Assembly: GCF_001277295.1 (NCBI RefSeq)
Contig: NZ_CP011456.1
Coordinates: 4,840,001-4,904,000 of the forward strand
DNA from: Anabaena sp. WA102
Lineage (GTDB): Bacteria > Cyanobacteriota > Cyanobacteriia > Cyanobacteriales > Nostocaceae
Direction of reading: 5' to 3'
Length of the DNA: 64,000 bases
The number at the start of each line of letters is the position of its first letter. Within the stretch, counting starts at the first letter, position 1. The translations under genes were made by a program, and so were the position numbers. The notes beneath the pieces are model-generated. The model saw only the letters and a list, made by a program, of their open reading frames with translations. It made no database searches and had not been told where the DNA came from. Below, piece after piece: positions 62,680-64,000 of the stretch.

Positions 62680-63247
62680 TCTTAAGATCGCCTTAATTGC
62701 TGAGGATAATACAGACTGTGAAGCAATTCGTACAATTGTCCATCGTGTCCTTGGGGCAGAAGTCACAACCAAAAAATGGGCTTCTAAGGGTTGTAGTTCA
62801 TTAACAAAAAAGCTAAGAGCAAAGCTGAAATTACTTTCCACTGAAGGTTGTAATATTTTTATTGTCGTTCATGATTTGGATCGTAATCCTCAGAATGGTT
62901 CCCTCAACAATGAGCGAGCATTGCGCTCAAAATTAGAAGAATTATCTTCTGAAATTGAAAGTCTTAAAAAACATATCTGTATTCCCATTGAAGAGTTAGA
63001 AGCTTGGTTCTGGTCTGATCCAGAAGTTATCAAATATCTTGGTGGTGAAAAAGGTAAAGCACATCCTAACCCTCACGAAATTAAATCTCCTAAAGAAAAA
63101 CTAATAGAATTGTCGGTTGGAGAAAATAGAAAGCCTCGTTACAGTACCAACATGAATGTTGAGTTAGCAGAGAGACTAAATCTAAATATATGTTCCGATC
63201 GCTGCGCTTCGTTTAAGAATCTCCTTAATTTCTTGCGATCGCTCTGA
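62672..63247 (+). CDS. TOPRIM-like (DUF4276-type) protein, partner of the ATPase
   Basis: 191 residues from the ATG at 62672, which overlaps the ATPase stop (ATGAGTAA). The TOPRIM signature appears as a Glu in IALIAEDNTDCEAI and a DxD in FIVVHDLDRNP, followed by HICIPIEELEAWFWSDPEVI. TOPRIM proteins bind Mg and cleave or process nucleic acids. The overlap and co-orientation imply that it acts with the ATPase. The gene ends in a GCGATCGCTC HIP1 site. DUF4276 assignment is recognition by eye. Confidence 0.75.
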   Translation: MSNLKIALIAEDNTDCEAIRTIVHRVLGAEVTTKKWASKGCSSLTKKLRAKLKLLSTEGCNIFIVVHDLDRNPQNGSLNNERALRSKLEELSSEIESLKKHICIPIEELEAWFWSDPEVIKYLGGEKGKAHPNPHEIKSPKEKLIELSVGENRKPRYSTNMNVELAERLNLNICSDRCASFKNLLNFLRSL

Positions 63248-63286
63248 AAAGATTATGATCGCTATTACTGTAAGTCGTGATTTTTA

Positions 63287-63379
63287 GGCGATAGCGAAGC
63301 GCGACCTAGGAATCGCTTCAATTATCTATCTGTTAAATATTTACTGAGGGCGATAGCGAAGCGCGACCTAGGAATCGCT
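63287..63379 (+). repeat. Two GCGATAGCGAAGCG palindromic repeats in tandem
   Basis: Copies at 63287-63317 and 63349-63379, between the TOPRIM gene and hicA. Almost identical to each other and to 61215-61245. Confidence 0.75.
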
Positions 63380-63440
63380 ATTCCTGTGAGTTGTGATTTT
63401 CAGGACTAGGGATCGCTTTTTATTGGTTTTAGGAGGCGAT

Positions 63441-63626
63441 TTAAGGTTCAGGTATCTCCAACTGACGACAAATTCTAAAAACGGTAAAGTCAACAATCTC
63501 TCTATGACGAGGAATTGCTGTACGACGACCGTTAAGGGGATTTTCCCAAATAGAATGTTCGCTTCCTTCTCTTAATAAATAACAGCCATGTTGACTGAGG
63601 TGACGTAACAAATCTCGACGTTTCAT
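63441..63626 (-). CDS. hicA: HicA toxin (mRNA interferase)
   Basis: 61 residues with a double-stranded-RNA-binding-like fold: MKRRDLLRHLSQHGCYLLRE, then GSEHSIWENPLNGRRTAIPRH. The His in SEHSIW is the catalytic residue of HicA toxins, which cleave mRNA. Its start overlaps the end of the HicB gene by one base. The length is usual for the family. Confidence 0.88.
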   Translation of the reverse strand: MKRRDLLRHLSQHGCYLLREGSEHSIWENPLNGRRTAIPRHREIVDFTVFRICRQLEIPEP

Positions 63627-63907
63627 TAAGCTACAAAACTAGGAACAACTTGAACATGATTTGCTGCTGAGAAAATCAAATAAATTGGTTCCTCTAAATC
63701 CGCTTCGGGTTCCGTTAATTGTTCATTCGGCAACGGTAAAGATTCTCCCTGAGATAAATAAACCTCTGCCATATCAACTAATGCACTCGCCAAAGAACGA
63801 CGGACTATAGATAAATCTTCTCCCCAAGAAATCGCTCCAGGAAAGTCTAATACTTCCCCATGAACTCCCTTGTCTAAAAACTTATACATTGCCTTATAAG
63901 TAAGCAT
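63626..63907 (-). CDS. hicB: HicB antitoxin
   Basis: 93 residues, a HicB-type degraded RNase H fold: YKFLDKGVHGEVLDFPGAIS, then SLASALVDMAEVYLSQGESLP. The C-terminus (EEPIYLIFSAANHVQVVPSF) has no clear DNA-binding domain. The antitoxin gene comes first and hicA second. Confidence 0.82.
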   Translation of the reverse strand: MLTYKAMYKFLDKGVHGEVLDFPGAISWGEDLSIVRRSLASALVDMAEVYLSQGESLPLPNEQLTEPEADLEEPIYLIFSAANHVQVVPSFVA

Positions 63908-63952
63908 GATTTATGTATCCTAGAGCAATAAACAATTCTCCTATTTTGACAC

Positions 63953-63973
63953 TCTCCGGTCTAAAGACGCGGA
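63953..63973. other. Hairpin like those at IS200/IS605 element ends
   Basis: CTCCG-GTC-TAAA-GAC-G-CGGAG forms an imperfect hairpin 46 bases upstream of hicB, near the window edge. This kind of GTCTAAAGAC hairpin is often seen at IS605/TnpB ends in cyanobacteria. It could also be a regulatory hairpin. Confidence 0.3.
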
Positions 63974-64000
63974 GATTCTATAGAGAGTTTCAGTCTATAT

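Overview
The window is chromosomal DNA of a filamentous, probably hormogonium-forming and heterocyst-type (Nostocales) cyanobacterium. HIP1 octamers (GCGATCGC) are scattered through it. It carries NdhB of the photosynthetic NDH-1 complex, a NatD-type amino-acid permease, DevB/DevC-type exporter genes, a complete hmp (hormogonium motility) chemosensory cluster, many eukaryotic-type Ser/Thr kinases and a heavy load of palindromic, heptameric and MITE-like repeats. No rRNA, convincing tRNA or CRISPR array was seen.

Layout. (1) 1-5621: the end of a probable P-loop ATPase gene, then a TPR-STAND-WD40 signalling protein that a one-base G-run frameshift appears to split. (2) 5683-7454: a small ferredoxin, a nested-repeat intergenic region, and a Tse2-like toxin with a Tsi2-like partner. 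(3) 7637-11552: two tandem Ser/Thr kinases sharing an unnamed extracytoplasmic domain. (4) 12031-22667: mostly metabolic genes (PaaK-like ligase, BtuF-like protein, proline dehydrogenase/P5C dehydrogenase, HisIE, HemL) mixed with small hypotheticals. (5) 22961-27786: a pentapeptide-repeat kinase, then devB and devC without devA. (6) 27863-31272: secreted hypotheticals, a broken RTX-type gene and a chimera carrying a duplicated devC tail. (7) 31347-38139: an HTH-TPR regulator, a small acidic peptide on the opposite strand, and a tight operon of NB-ARC ATPase, membrane-anchored periplasmic-binding-type receptor and membrane Ser/Thr kinase, ending in tilS. (8) 38532-51742: hmpF and, divergently, hmpA-E, the type IV pilus chemosensory system. 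(9) 52078-60070: natD, a 39-residue membrane protein missed by length cut-offs, lipA, a response regulator, truncated transposases and ndhB. (10) 60305-63907: a Uma2 nuclease, an ATPase/TOPRIM gene pair resembling two-gene phage defences, and a HicAB toxin-antitoxin pair.

How it fits together. The hmp cluster is the clearest functional unit (signal to MCP to CheA to response regulators to pili). The most likely undescribed system is region 7: an extracytoplasmic ligand sensor, a membrane kinase and a STAND switch encoded with 20-35 bp spacing, next to an HTH-TPR gene whose upstream region carries operator-like palindromes. A second, broken copy of that promoter and start lies about 3 kb upstream. 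Repeat families have also entered coding sequence: a kinase, devB, putA and the tilS 3' end all contain repeat-derived codons. All identifications rest on motif recognition by eye; no database search was run.
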